Source: Parus major (taxonomy: Eukaryota; Chordata; Aves; Passeriformes; Paridae). From it: a stretch of 64,000 nt of DNA. A program made the position numbers and the translations under genes. How positions within the stretch are numbered: the first letter of the stretch is position 1; each line of letters opens with the position of its first letter. The notes beneath the pieces are model-generated. The model was not told where the DNA came from, searched no databases, and saw nothing but the letters and a program-made list of their open reading frames with translations. The stretch lies in contig NC_031774.1 of NCBI RefSeq assembly GCF_001522545.3, positions 19,496,749-19,560,748 on the forward strand, written 5' to 3'. Positions 1 through 15,049 of this stretch are shown piece by piece.

Positions 1-3000
1 ATATATAGTGCTGATGAGTTAGCATAATATATAATACAGTTACAGTATTCCATAAGATAAAGAAATCTAAATGACTCTAGGTGACAGGTTGTGAAAAATA
101 TTACCAATATAGTTTTTTATATGATATTTTCTCAACAATTAATACTTATGTGTTGCTGATGACCTAGTCAAGTCTTCAGCTCAGTCTTCTGCTGACATGA
201 AGGAGAATAAACTTCATATGTGTAAAAAATGTTGTTGTTGAGGTAACAGCAAAAAATAACCTGAAGAGATAGTTCTTGTGCTGCATTTCCAGCTAGATTT
301 CACAGAGCTGCAAGGAACAGGTTAACATATTACTATGTTTTATGAAAAAATTAAAGTTTTATATACCAGTTGGCCAACCTGAGGTTTGAAACAAATTATT
401 ACAATGAAGCTGTTAGCAGTCAAAAAAACTAAATAATATATATTCAGGCAGTTGAATTTCATCAAAGAGCAAATTGAAGATGAAAGGATACCTGGTAAGG
501 GACTAAGGCTATTGGTGTAAAAATGGTGTTACTATATCTTTGAAAGCAAATTCATTCTTCTGTAGAATGGAAAGTAAAAAAAGGAAGAAATTCACCAGTC
601 AAATACAGCAGTAGTTTTAGAAGTCTAAATTTTATCATGAGCAATGTACAGGAAGAAGGCAATACATCTCTAGTGATACATAAAAACAGTAAAACAAGGT
701 AGTAATTATGCACAATAGTGACGTTTTCTCAGAGTGAGTAAGAACAGAAAATGGATGCTGAACAATTGTGTAAAGTAGTAGAAGAGAAAGGAAAAATTAC
801 AGGAAGTTTGATGTTATTACTTTCTTCTTCAATTCCTTTCTATATTTTTTCTCATGTTTATAACTGCTTTCTCAGATCAGGAGCTGCTGAATAAAATATA
901 TTTTTATTGAATGAATAAGTTTATGAAAATCACTCAATATTCAATATGCATTCTGGAAGAAATATCAGGTGAACACTCCACAGTCCTGCCCAGAACAATC
1001 TACAGAGCATGGACAGTAACACAGAGTCTGTATAGATTATCCTGAATTCATCAGACTCATTGCATGGATGTGATTCCCAGTTAGAAATACTGATTTCTGA
1101 TTTTTTTTTCTCTGATTTTTTCATGAACTCCATGTGATAGATACAGTTTGCCATCCCAAAATTTATATGCCCACTGTTTTTTGTTCTTACAGTGCACATA
1201 CTATTTCTACAAAAGATCAAAACCTTACTTTATTTATTCCCACTCTGATGCTCCAACATTCCTGGGCTCTATATATCACACTTTAGATGATTTAAAAATT
1301 TCCATAATGTTTATATATAAGCATTGTTCACTGCTGAATTGAAATGACTTTTCTGAGGCTGACATTCTCCTACTCTCTCCCTTTTTCTCTTTTGAAACAG
1401 GATCATTTTATAATAAAAGAAAACTGGTGACCCCATGGAATGTGTAATTGCATTAATTATTTCACTTCCTTATCTCCAAATATCTCAAAAGCCTTTCAAA
1501 TGTCTCATCGCTTCCACAGCATGGTGATTCTTACACAGTTCTTATGTACAGGTGCATCTGTGTAAGGGTGTCTGTGTATACACAGAAATGCACTTAGACA
1601 CATCAGAGTGTTCCAAATTAAGTTTTACATTTTAAATGGAAGAAAGAAAAAATAGACTTTAGAAAGAGTATTTCTGTTATAGCCATTTCATCAAAAAGAA
1701 AAAAAAATTGGTCAAACTTATTCAAAAACTGTTTGAAAGAAGCTCAGAGGTGTTAAATATAAATATGGGGCAAAGTGCAACCACAGAAGTCATATTATTG
1801 CATTCTGAAAATTTTGCCAACCACAGAGAGAATAGTTCTGATTTCCAAGAATATTTCTCAAGAGACCCAAGTTCACTAAAGTCATGTACAGTGGCATTGC
1901 TGCCTTCAAAGGAATCAAAGAGTGTCTTGAACTTCCAGGACAAAGTAACCTAAAGATAGCACCTGTCACTATTGCCTGCAGATATGGCAGAGTTGGTGCT
2001 ACTCAGAGTGCATAGCAGCTTTTCTTTATCTGATATTCTTGAATACACACTCAGAATCATATGGTGCCTTCTTTTCCACTGTGATTAGTATGACATCTTG
2101 CAAAAAAACATGGTAAGAATGAATATTTCTATCTTATTCCAGTTTTTGAAGTCTAAACTAAGCAGAACTAAAGTAAGGTAAACTAAAAGTTTACAATATT
2201 TGAAAAAATGTAGCACAGATTACACCTTGTCATTTTGATCTCTATTGAATCTTATTTTTTCACATGTGCCCTATGTTCTAGTTTGATAGCTCAATAAAGT
2301 GCACCAGGATATTAAAAAAAAGGCAATTAAGGAGAAGCAGGACATTACGAATAGTTTTAGTGAAAAGAAGAAGGAAAAAGAAAGAAAAGAGATAATTTGG
2401 GGCATTTTGGGGAAGAAAAGTAACAATTGTTGAAAACTGGAGACTGGAAGGCTATGTTATTTGGTATCACACTCAAAGTTTTCATTACTTTTAATAGACA
2501 CCACTTCATTCATCATAAGTTTTCATGGATAAAAGATGCTCTTGTGTTAGATGACCTCCCTTCTGCAATTCACAGTACCTTCTATTTCTTCTTATATTTT
2601 CCCTCGTTTTACTCTTTCTGTTATCATATTTTCTTCTATATGTCTGTGCTTATATCTGGCAAATATTAAACAAGGTGTCATCCTTCAGGTTTAATTTTCT
2701 TTTATTTGTTTAAGAGAATATTCCATTTTCAGTGGTCTGTTCTTGCCAAATGGTTTATAGCAAGACTTTTGAAACAGTGGAAAAAATATAAAAGGAGTAG
2801 TCATTGAGAGCATTTCTCCCCAACTTCAACCTTTACTTTTTCTAAACATAGTAAACTGACAGAGAGTAAATTGTGGCAGCAAAACAAATGTTTTTCCCCT
2901 GGACATTCATTTTCATGTAGAGTGTGAATGAAGACAACTGATAATGGGACATTTGAAAAGATAAAGTGAACTCAGTGTTCAATACGCATGAACAACGTTA

Positions 3001-4295
3001 GGAAAAATCAAAAAGACGAAATATAAGTTTTAGCTCTAATTTTCCTATAGACTGTGAGTGCAGCTAAACAAACCCATATCTCCACCTCAAAACTAGCTTT
3101 AGTAGATGTAGTAGATTGGTTATTTTTTGAATAGTGATTTGTAGTTTCCTGACTACTTAGAAAGAACATGGCATGAATGTGGTATCTAGACTCCTGATCA
3201 TTTGTTTTCCTGTGCTTGGAATTCTGGTTTTGCTGGAAGTGTCATTAAGCTGCAAAGCACAGCTATACAAATCCCACTGGGAAAAAAGACGTGCAGGAAA
3301 GGAATAAAAGAAAGTATTTTTTCTGCAGATATTTCCTTTTTTTATTGTTTATTATATGAATTGCAAAAGAAAAGCACTCAGCATTTTTGCATCTTTAAAC
3401 TACATGATCAATGGAGAGTTTAGAAAATTATTCAAGCTCCCAATAGACAAGACCTTAACCCTTATACACGTTAAAAAAGCTAAAAAAACACACAAGAAAA
3501 CGGGCACTAAAGAAGGGCATGTTCCACTGTGCTTTCTTTGAGATGACCTTATGGGTCATTTTGTCAAAAGGACTTTTTGAATGACTATACTCAGCACTAG
3601 CTCCTTTTTGGTGTTATTGCATTATTTATTCTCATGAGGCAGTATTTTGAAGGACAGTAAATCAACTCATGCTGCTTCTCATGCTCTCAAAGAAATACTG
3701 AGAATATTGAGAAAATAAACATATTTTGTGTCTTTAAACATACACACAAAACCCCCACATGACTTTCAAAATATGTTTGTACAGTACTTTTCCTTTCTTG
3801 TTTACCCTCTCAAAAAACAGGCTGTTACCATTTCAAGGCTGTGGTTGTTAAATCTGCACACAGATTTTTCACTCCCACTCTCAGAGGTTGTGATCAAACT
3901 ATCCTTTAGGTTAATAATTTCTGTGTGCAAGATCCCTACCCTGGTGGTCATTCTGTGAGTTCCTAGATGCAAAACATGTATCTACACATATACACCTGCT
4001 TTGTGTAAAGTCTCTTATTTATTATTTATCTTTCAGTAGTTGCCAAAAGACTTAGAGAAATTCAACAGATTATTTTGTTCTCCCTAATACACACAAATAA
4101 CAATAATCAGTTATTTCTTTAAAAGCTTCCAGTCTACTTTAAAATGAAAACCAGAATAAGAAAGGATAATAATGATGTAAGATACATGATAGGACAGCCA
4201 TGAATGCAACCTGTCCTGAAAGTGTTCCCTGATCCTGTTTGTAGTAAATCTTAGAGATGCAGGTTATGCAGAGTAGTGTTGGTACAGTTTATACT
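1..4295. other. unique AT-rich DNA, no gene seen
   Basis: No exon-like coding stretch, RNA gene or recognisable interspersed repeat was seen. The open frames here are short (under 100 codons), several overlap each other on opposite strands, and none resembles a known protein. Homopolymer A and T runs of 7-10 bases occur but form no array. It is most likely intergenic or intronic. Confidence 0.6.
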
Positions 4296-4386
4296 TACAG
4301 ATGATTGCCTCATCATCTGTATAGATGTAAACTGTAAACTCTGTCACGTGTCAGACAGTATCTACTGTATCTACAGTATCTACTAC
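4296..4386. repeat. perfect hairpin followed by short tandem block
   Basis: Positions 4296-4305 (TACAGATGAT) pair perfectly with 4312-4321 (ATCATCTGTA) across a 6-base loop. Directly after it TGTAAAC occurs as a near-tandem pair (about 4326-4339). At 4354-4386 the unit AGTATCTACT recurs in a short block that is itself partly palindromic. No gene or mobile element explains the block. It may simply be local slippage. Confidence 0.7.
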
Positions 4387-7300
4387 CTGGTTTTCATCTC
4401 TATTCCATCTCCAGGCATCTATTGTTTGCCACATTTCCTTCAGTCACTATTCCAAAAAATGGCTGTTGTGGGTGTGGAAACACTTTTCTAGATACCTACA
4501 GTATTCATCAAACCCTGCCAGCTGGAGCCTACAGCTATCCACAAATCAGTACCTGCTGAGGCTTTCATTTGAGGTCTTCCACAAAACCTCCCAACAGCTA
4601 ATTACATGTTTATGAAAACACACAGTATTGTCTGAGCTTTATCCAGTAGATAATGAAAGGAGTAGTAGCAATGAGAGAATCAATTTTAAACACATTTAGT
4701 TCTCAATTCAAAGCATTGCTCAACACATGACCAGATCTATTGTTGCTGTCACACTTTTCACTTTATATCTTTTTTTCTGCTGCAAAAAGACCACTGCTCT
4801 GAATTGAAAAGAACAGACCTTTCCCTGATTCTGCTTTTTACTGCTAAGGTCCAATAGCAAGAAGTTTTATGTTCTGTATTTCTTCTTTTAAATCTTAAAT
4901 ATACCTAGATTACTAGAAGAATAATCCAAATTACTTCCTCTGTACTGGTGTAGTTCTTCCTCCAGTGAAATTAAAAAAATAGTCTCATTAGTATTAGCAG
5001 AAGGAAAAATGAATCTCTTACTTTGGAATGCCATGGAAGAGAGTGAATGGACATAGTAGAGTGCCAGACTATGACACTTTTTCTGGTCTGCCTCAGCAGG
5101 CAAGGTATGAGCATAACACTGCAGTTATAACATTTTATTTTTTAAAAAAATTAGAAATTTCACATATGAATAACCTCTTATAGAAGTTAAAAAGTTGGAA
5201 ATGAAAAGTTACAGTTAGAACTTTGCACTGTAGAACTTCTTTGTGGTGCCTTTTGTTAATGTCTCTGACAGTATCCACTCACAGCACTTTCTTGGCTTTA
5301 AGTTACCTGGTGATAATGGGCCTAAATCAGAAGCTTAGAAAATAATTGGGCAAACACTGTTTCATTGAGGAAAGAAATATTTCTACTGGTCAAACAAACA
5401 GTAGGCGAGTTGATGTGTTGCCAGCAAAAATAGAACAGATAAATGCTGGGAGTCTTTGATCATGGTGATTTCATCCAGAGGACCAGGAGAAATTTATTTT
5501 GTGCAGTTTCTCTCCTTAACCTCCCTAATTATGACTCAGTAAGGAAATTCCACTGAGGATAGATCATATCAGTCTTATTTTGGTGACTTCAGATTAGACT
5601 GAAATATGTGGGTGAAAGACAGTAGTTGCTATGAGTAAGACTTTTTTTTTTTCTCTCTGGTGCTGTCTTTCCTCCTAGTTTTCACATCTTTCTTTTACAA
5701 TATAAAGAATAAACACATTTCAAGAGAGGAAGTTCCTGCTTTGGCAACTATGTCTGATTGTAAAAGTTTTATATATTGTAGATCTATAGTGCCTTAGTTC
5801 TAGCAATAAATATAATTCAAGTCATGTATACTGATGAAAATAGGAGTTCTTAGTGAGAATTTTAGTGTAATATTTCAGATTATATATATTAATGAGAAAA
5901 ACACAAAGAGACATTATCACAGTTAATGGCAAACATTCTGCATGTTAGAAATGAAAAGAGAAACAGTTCTGTGCCATTGAATCACAAGGCCAAGCCAATG
6001 CATGAACTGAAAATAAAAAAAATAAAATTATTTCCAAATACAGAATGCAGCTAGATTAAGGAAGGCTCTGCTGGGCAATAAGATCCAGATGGAATCCTTC
6101 ACAGAGGCTGCCAGATTGGGGTTTCCCAGCATGCTTTTTAAAATGAAAAAAAGCAATATACACAATTTGATTTCTCCTAAATGGAAAGTAAGAAATGAAC
6201 CGTTACGGTTGTTTGGAAACCTCGTCTATGTGTGAAATTGATTAAATTTGTTCTATAAATGCATGCTTTGACCTACTTAATGTAGAGGGAAAAAAAGAAA
6301 GAAACAAGAAAAAGTAATAATGGGAGCATTTAGCCTAAGCCATTGTGTTTGCCAAGAGAGGTACCAGCTGTGGTGTGCTACACCAACTGCCTGCTACAGA
6401 GACTTCGAGATAACAGACTTCCTGAAATAGCCTAAAAACATTAAACGAAGGTATAATTGCCAGGGCTGCCTAGGTTCTTGTTCCATGGGAAGACTCAGTT
6501 ATTAAAAGTTGCTTAAACTGCATGGCGGTGAAGGAAAGTTTCCACCTACAATCTTTGTTATTTTCAGTATAAGCACAGACAACAATTGAGAGGTTCTACC
6601 CCCTTGTTTTCCAACACTAAATTATTTTTTAAGAGTGGGACTGTATTCACAGTTTTGTTTATGTCCAAAGAATTGCTATTGTGATTGATATTTAAACACA
6701 ATAAGCTACAGATGCATTTGAAAATCGTTGAAGAGTAGTTCTATTCTCTCACACAACCCAAACTTTACAGATTTGAGAAATACAGACAGGCTGTAAACAG
6801 AGGTTTAGAAATACAAAAGAAATACCTTGTACAAAAGAACTGCTTGGGAGACTAGAGATAAAACTCACGACAGGAGATTAAAAAAGACATATGCTGGTGA
6901 CCTTTGTTAACAAATTCAGCTACTAAGATATTTTAAAGCGTTATGGAATTTCTAAAAAAAAAAGAATTTAAAATGCCAACAGGATTTTTATATTTTCTAA
7001 AATTACTATCACTAGTTTTATTATTTTAGTGTTCATTTTTTTATATATATTGATGATATTCCCTCTCTTTATACAGTTATGACAAATTTCTTGATAGTGT
7101 AAAGCTATATCCAAATGTGACATTATATATTCATTTTATTCACCTATTTCAATAGTTGTAAAAAATCAAAATTAAAATGGCACACCTAGTAAAAAATTCT
7201 ATTTCAAATTGTCATGCAGAGAGTTTTGCTTCTCTCTGTGTCAAATAAATACTAAGCAATTTAAAATGCTTACATTTTTTGTTTGTTTTGTTTTGATATA

Positions 7301-10300
7301 TCAGTCACATAAAGATGTGGGTTTTTTCATAAAATATTGTTTCCTAAAGCCTTTTAAGTCTCTTTCTCTTACCAATCTGCCTGTTCTAATTGCCATTGCA
7401 ATGACAGGAGAAGTAAAGTGTTTTCATTATTTCATTTTTGCTAAGCTTGGTAAAAACTGTTGATTCACTTGAATAAGGGAGATAAACAAATCTGTAAAAA
7501 TAATTTGAACATATTCCTGATATTTATGATTATAAATTCCAAGTCTAAGAAAAGCAACAGTGGTAATATTTAAAAAAAAATAAGCTACAGAGTACTACTA
7601 TTTATCCAGCCTAAGAGTTTTCATCTTTAAGGTAAGACTATGTAAAAAAGAAACAAATCTCATGCACCTGAAAATAAATGTATGTCAGGTGGGTATCTTC
7701 CTTAAGTCCTTTATTTATAACTCTTTGGCAAGCCTGAAAATTACATTTATCTAATTACTTATGTGTGATTGCAACTGGAGACAATAAATTTGGAGCTGTG
7801 CAGGAGCAATTGTCGCATTTCCAGTCTGTATGCAGAAAATATGAAACAGAGCCAGTGTTCCACTATAAGCCAGAAGCATTTGACTCTTTGTTTAAACAGT
7901 CCTGCTTTTAGAAAGGATAAAAATGGACCTGATTCCACTACTGAGCTTCACAGTGCTGCTTCATCAAAAATTGCATAGAAATGGCTGCATTTTAATACCC
8001 TGTAAGCTTTATGATTTACTCATGAAGTGTCTGTGTTCCCCACTTCTTGGCCAAGGTTTCATAGCAGTCTGCTCCAGTGTTTTATTGTGTGCAGGGAAGA
8101 ATTTATAAGTCTTTGTTACTTTCATAAAAAGCATTATGAAATATTTAGCACTATATTATGAAAGCATTATCATAAATAGTTAAAACTGTAGCTCAGTTGT
8201 CAAGATAACTGAATAAACCTTATTTTGTGATGTATCATCCTGCGGTGATGAAGCACCATTTTAATTCTGTTCCATTTGTTTATTCACTAATATGGCAAAA
8301 CTGAAAATTTCTCTAGAGTCCACACTTTGAATTAAACACCCTAATTTATATACTGAAAGAAAAAATTAATTATGTCTCTGTTCTGAGAGTGTAACTTATA
8401 TTTAAACTTCCAATAAACTCATTAAGACAGAAGTTTTGGTTTTCAAGACACATTTTTAATAGAATACTTTGTTTTAAAACTAGCACAACTCAGCTGGTTT
8501 CAGATGTTGAGAAGACACTTCTGTTTGATGGGTGGCTGTAAATGTACAGTTTATTTCTTTGTTTTAAGCAAAAAATATGTAACAAAGGAGACTGACAATA
8601 TATAAACAGTAAACAATATACAGCAAACAATTTCAGAGCCAAGGGAAAAGACAAAAGAAAGAAAAATGTTCTATATCTAGAACATTTCAAAATTCCACTG
8701 AATGAATGTCCTTACTTAGTAATATTGTACACTGAAAATAAATGAAGTTGAAATAATTAGAAAATAATGTAAAGGCAATGCACTAATTTTGAATGTTGCC
8801 AGAGGTACATTGACTTTATATAAAGACAAAAATTCATCACCTTTATCAAAACTTCACCCAAAAGAAACTAAGCTAACCACTCACTATCTTCACTCTGATT
8901 TTTAGGCTGACTTCAGTAACACTTGTAGACAGAAAGAACAATTATAGCCAGTATTTTCCATGCTATGGAATATAAGAGCTCCTTTCCAGAGTTCTGTTTT
9001 AAAGCCAGGGCTGTATATCTTCACCTTAGACCAGATATAGACTGTCATTTTTTAAAATAAGATGTGTGAGAACTCTCACAATACACATTATTCTACAGCA
9101 TCTGTTGTGAAATGCTCAGAAGAGGGAAAGAAATGCCTAAATACATATTTCTACAGCTAAGAACTATCAAAATTCAAAATGCCTCTGGGGATGCTTTTCA
9201 AACGCTAAGACACAAAGCCAACTTGTGGGACAATTTGAGAAATTCTGCAACACACATCACTCTCTTTCCATTGTTCCAATTCCTCTTATGTGAGGTATTA
9301 GTGCTTCCTTTGAAACCTCTAAGTCAAGGGAACTCCTTGTCTTCAGGTATATTTTCAGTCCCAGCTCTGATATCACTATAAAGCTAGGCAATGTGTCAGT
9401 CTCACTGAATAACAGGAGTATTCAAACAGTGCTGATGAGCTTTAAAACAGCCAACCAGTATAAAATGTGTAAGCTGCTGCCTCTATAATTCACTGATACA
9501 AAAGTTAAGAGCTGCAGGCAATCCAACACACTAATAACAGGGACTCATTTATGTGAACTACTAGAATGAATAACAGGTATCTGAATTACTGAATTACTGC
9601 ATTGCTGAATAAGCTTCATGAGAAATTTATGCAAAAGGGTAGTTGAACAGGAGCAGGAGACAGACACATGACTTTAATGGTCCCGTGGAGATCAGCATTT
9701 GCAATCCCCTATCTGATTCTGAATCATGTCTGAATGCACTTGGACACAGAACCATGAGGACTTTTAAGAATAAAAAGTCCAAGTACAGTGTCACAGAAAT
9801 ATATCTGAGGAAGGAAAGGAAGAAGTAATTCATGTTTCATTTTAATTATGTGCTCAGAGATATTAAACCAGCCAGTACAGAACCCTTCATGCTGCATTTA
9901 AAAGTTCTGTTAGCTGGCAAAATATTCTCAATAAACCAACAAACTATACAAATTTTGTTAAAAAGAGAACATTCTAGGAGTGATCACAATAGAGAAAATG
10001 AATTCACAGGTTCTATTTAGGTGTTACTAAACACATAAATCATGTTTTCTTTCTCTCTCTCAGATGTTTTTTAATAATATAATTAATGCTTTAAAGAGAA
10101 GACAATGGACAATCCATTTTCTCTTTTCAGCTTCCTTTTTATTTGTAAGGCTGAAGATGTCAACTTAGTATCAGTTGTACAGTGTTATCAGTGCATTAAA
10201 AAAAGGGGGAAAATTCAATCTTATATTCATCTGGGTTCTGGGTTTGGGCCAAACAGGAATTTCTTTCCAACAGAATGAGATAAAAAGAGAATTCACCACA

Positions 10301-10422
10301 TTTAGGGCTTTTCATGTTTTATGTAACTTTTAGCTACAATTCATTTAATTATGATGTAATTTCTGGATCTACAGAGGCTATGTCCAGAGCAGAAAAAAAA
10401 ATCTTATTTGTAATATGACTGC
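4387..10422. other. unique AT-rich DNA, no gene seen
   Basis: No recognisable gene or transposon was seen. About 6300-6560 differs in texture: it is less AT-rich, keeps several CpG dinucleotides (near 6405, 6446 and 6525) and contains a small hairpin TGGTGT/ACACCA near 6370. That would suit a conserved non-coding element but is not proof. The rest is ordinary AT-rich sequence with short open frames and no matching proteins. Confidence 0.5.
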
Positions 10423-10460
10423 GAATTAGAATTAGAATTAGAATTAATTAGAATTAGAAT
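10423..10460. repeat. GAATTA hexanucleotide microsatellite
   Basis: Four perfect GAATTA units are followed by a partial ATTA, another full unit and a partial unit. The array is short and slightly interrupted. It is not the vertebrate telomeric hexamer TTAGGG. Confidence 0.9.
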
Positions 10461-13400
10461 GGGAAGCTTGTTCAATTGAATTCAAGGATCTTTCAAACTC
10501 TGATCAGAATTCACTGGCAAAATCTGTGCCCTAAGATATATATACATTTTTCTTCCTGTGGTGGTAGTAGTTTCTAAGAACTTCTCTGTCAACACTATCT
10601 CAAAAATAAGTTTGGGTCTCCAAAACCAACATGTTTGGGTCTGTCTAAATCTTTGAAGTAGGTGTTGATGTACATATTAGAGAAGGCACCACTCTATATA
10701 ATATTTTTTAGCCTCCTCAGAAATATGATATATAGCTCTTATAATTGGTTATTAGCTGTATCTAACTGTCATAATTATATCTTTCTCTAAATTATAGCAA
10801 GAAAAAGCTTTCTCCAGGCCACAAATTGTTCTGGAATAGAAGGCAATGAGATGATATAGAAAGAAATCTGAATAAACTTAGAATAAGTGACATGAAATAA
10901 AAAGGATTTATAACTTCAAACATGAAACTAGATAATAGTATTTATAAACCTATAAATTTTAAAGCTCACAGACTAATTTAAAAACATTTTAGTGATACTG
11001 CCAGATGAGAAGTGCATAAACAGAAGGTTCCTTTGATTATCAGAGTGTTTGCTTCTGAAAATTAGACCACAGCCATTTATCAGAGAGTGTCTCAAGGCTA
11101 TAATCAGTTAAATATATTCAAAAACTGAGGTAATTTAGTATGCTGAATGTCAATCAAAGAAGGCAAAACATGAAGCAATGTGTTAATGCAAATGTGAAAT
11201 ATGCATATGCTAAGGTGGCACAATGAAAGAATAAGTGAGAGTCACTTTCTTGATGTGTTACAGTACTTTGAATAGTCAGGGATGTGTGAATTCAGAGGAT
11301 GTACCTTCAAGCTTTCAAAATGCAGCTCTCTGTGGGCTGAATGGTAACTCAGAGCAAACGGCTGTTCTGTGATGACAGAGATCAGATACCATTGCCCTTT
11401 AGGCACTAGCTGAAAGGGGTATGTAGAAGGAGGAGGAAATGACACTTCCACCATGTCTTTCTGAATTTCACATCAACATTGGGAGAGACCTTCATTTGGG
11501 AACTCTGTTTCATGGCAAACTCATCTTCTAAGAAAGTACTTCAAGTACTTCAATGAAACTGAAAATAGGAAGAGTCACAATAATATGATTATAGTGGTAT
11601 AGAGGCAAAACAAAAACAAGCTGACTTCTTAGTTCTCCACAAGGACAGACCTTGCCAAAATCAATCATCTGCATCCAAGAACCCTGTTATTTCTCACAAA
11701 GAAAAAAACTATGTCTCTTCATAAACTAAAGGTTTTTTTTTTTCCCTGTAGATGATTTTCCAGATTTACTGATATTAATCCTAGGACAGCTGACTGATAA
11801 TGCATTGTTCAATTCATAGGTATTGAAAAATTAGTACTACTAAGTCATGGGCTATGCTTTGGAACACAATTGCCTTTTTGACTAGGCATGTAAAAAAGCA
11901 TATTTGTTTTAAGAAAACCTTTTTTTAATACAAATTAATAAACTCGAGCCTTTTTGCTTGGTATACTTGTATTTAGAAGATGGTATAACTGTGGGAATTT
12001 TTGATGGACTCAAGGAGCTCCAAACATAACTGAACAGAGGGCTATTAAATACTTGAAAATCTCTGCAAGTTAACTTATTTAACTGTACTTTCTTGGAAGT
12101 CTGATAAAGCTGCTACTCATAAAAGATCGCCTGACAGTTGGGGAAGATGTGCTAAAGGTGAAACTTCTACCTAATAATTAACATGGCTGTTTCAAAACGC
12201 ATGTTGAAAAGCAGGGTATCATTATATTTTTTTATTTCCTATGTCCAAACCTTTTATTTTTGGAAAGATCCATATTTATCATATTTATGATTTTCCATCA
12301 AATATTTGTTGTTGTGAAGGCCATGCAAAAAAAAACAAAACCCTAAAAAAACCAACAAAACAAAAAAGAAAACCATAAAGGTACATAAATATAAATTCAA
12401 GGTATAAATTGATCACTATGAGACAACAAGAAAAGCTTTTTCCAGTATGTGGCAACCAGAATTGGCTAAGTAAGAGGTAATAGATTGTTTGAAAGAGTTG
12501 GTCAATAATGAAAATAAAGGTAGTGTACCTGATGAACTGAGAATAACCTCACATCCTGACACATAACTCTAACTAAAAAATCTCTCAATAAAATAGAATT
12601 TATTCATCCCTCAAGAACATATCTAAATTGGACTTTTTTACATGAGTTTTCCATGTATCCTCTCAGGCCTGGATTACAATGAAATTAGAAATCACAATTT
12701 TTGCTGAGTGAAATCCCAAAAGCAATTAAAAATATTGCATGGTTCTTTGCTTTTTAACTCTCATCTTCTTCCTCTCATTTTGTCTCAATATATAAGCACA
12801 GGGACAAAAGAATTACTGGAAAAAAACATGGATTATTTTTGACTTTTTTTTTAATTGATGCAGTAAATTTTTCACATTCTTTGACATTTCTGCAGTTTAT
12901 AATATTTGAACTGAAATTACCTGAAACTAAACAACTTTCAGTAAATAAAAATTAAAGAAAATCAACTACCCAGTGAAAATCTGAAAATGCACATTAAAGA
13001 GTTAAATGTGTACAATTTTTTTTTTTTTTCAAGAAGCATTGGTTTCATTATTTCCATCCAAGTTCTTCCACCAAGATAATCACCGTATTGAGCTAGAAAT
13101 GCTTCACATACCACGGTGCCTTTGTCTCAGAGAATTTAGATTAGAAAGGCAAAGATTAGAAGAAAATATACATTATTGATTGTGGTAAGAATAAGATAAG
13201 AAATATTGTTCACTAAATGGAATTAAATTTCAAGACATACAAAATTTCTATACCTGACACATGAACTGAAGGTAGAGTTCCTAATTTAGAACATCTAATT
13301 GAACATAAACCCTATCAACCCCAAACTGTAGCAACTGAAATGTAACATGTCATTTGGTTAGTCTTTGAACAGCTTTCTCCTCAGTCACCAAAAGCTGCTA

Positions 13401-15049
13401 CTCACCTGTTACAGCTGTACTGCCAAAAGTCACTATGGGAAATAGTGCAAACTTTTCATAGTACTATTACTCTGATTACCTTTATTTGGCTACAATCAAG
13501 GGCATTTGTGCATGAATAAACAGCTTTAGTTCTCCATAGTCATTGGCTATATTTTTATCAAATAATTCCATTAGTTCATGTCTAGAGCAGAAGCAGTAGT
13601 ATCTAGTATTTGTGACCTAATAGATAGCAGAAATAACATTGTTTATGACATGACAAATATACAGACTTTATTTATTTACATGATTGCTAACTACAGCAAA
13701 TAAAAACGGCAGTAGTAAGTTCTATTTATAATTAGGTTCCGAAGGTCATAGAGGGTTACATAACTTCCAAATTATTCATTGAAAATAGATCAACTTGTTA
13801 TATCAGAACTGAGTAATTCCTACCCCACAGGAGGATATTGTTTCAGTTCCAGTACATTAGCAACATAAAACACAGCTTTACTTCAGAATTTTCTTTGGTG
13901 TATCTGTAGGAGATTACATAGTTATGACATAATATAGAACTTAGACACAGAATATACACTTGCTTATAGTACCTAAAGGACATGGATTCATATTCCTCCA
14001 CAAACTCTGATTTTGCCTTAAGTGCACATGGACAAGGGCTGTTTTTGGACTGACAAGAAGCAAAGATGTTAATACAAATGATCCTCTGAAAGACTATTAC
14101 CTCTAAAAGAAATATGGAGCCAGTTTTTAGATTATTTCACCGTGATTATTGTTCTTATGCTGTCATGAGCAAATATAGAATCATCAAGCATAACTTTCAG
14201 CATTTTTTGCACTCTTAAGGGCTAAAATGCGTTTGGCCTAGGTGGTATCCAAATAGAAACTGACACAAAAATATGTAATTGCTCTTTGAGGTAGTAACAG
14301 TAATCCACCAGTATAGAAAAGAGTCTATATTGAACATGCATTTGTGAAACATAGGAAATACACAGGAAAAAAACAGATTCAGAGACTAAATTTAAAGCAT
14401 ATTATCATTCAGAATCTACTGGGGTTATGTGTAAATATTGTTGGAGTCTTGACTTCTATTTTTCAGGTAAAATGCAGTTTGAATTATGACATTCAAGTTG
14501 CTCAACAAATTGCACCAGAATTTTCTAAAATGATTGCAACATAAATTTCTTCCTAATGAGATATTTTATTCTATTTTGTAGCAGAAATTTTTTTCACACT
14601 TGTGATTTCTATGATGCAAGAAGTTACCCACCTGTGACAGCAGAACTTCATTGTCTGTCTGTTGAAATAGATAACTGCAGGATCAGGACAATAGTTTGCA
14701 ATGCCTTTGGGACATTAGGGGTTAAAAGGTGCTCTCATAAATAAAAGTCATTATTATTTACCCATAGTGAGCTGAGGTTTATGACCAGAATTGCAGGGAA
14801 GCTTCTGTATGTTTTACTTTTTCAAGATGTCTTAGTTGAAGTTCAGTAGGTTGAGGTACTTATCACGGAGCCATAGATTAACAAAAGAGTTGGGACATAT
14901 CTGAGAATGTCGTTAAACTTCAGTTGCAGGAAGTGTCTTACAAAGTCTTTCTCAGAGATCAAAACAGGAAAAACACTTAGAAATACACAGTGTGAGCAAA
15001 GACTGATGGCCTCTAAGAAAGGTTCACCATCTGGTTTGGTTTCTTTGAA
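10461..15049. other. unique AT-rich DNA, no gene seen
   Basis: No gene or named repeat was seen. It contains an A-rich stretch around 12327-12375 and a T run at 13016-13029. Short open frames near 11242-11454 and 14344-14744 resemble no known protein. It is most likely intergenic or intronic. Confidence 0.55.

Noticed and set aside
10423..10460. Interstitial telomeric repeat
   Set aside because: The unit is GAATTA, not TTAGGG or its complement.
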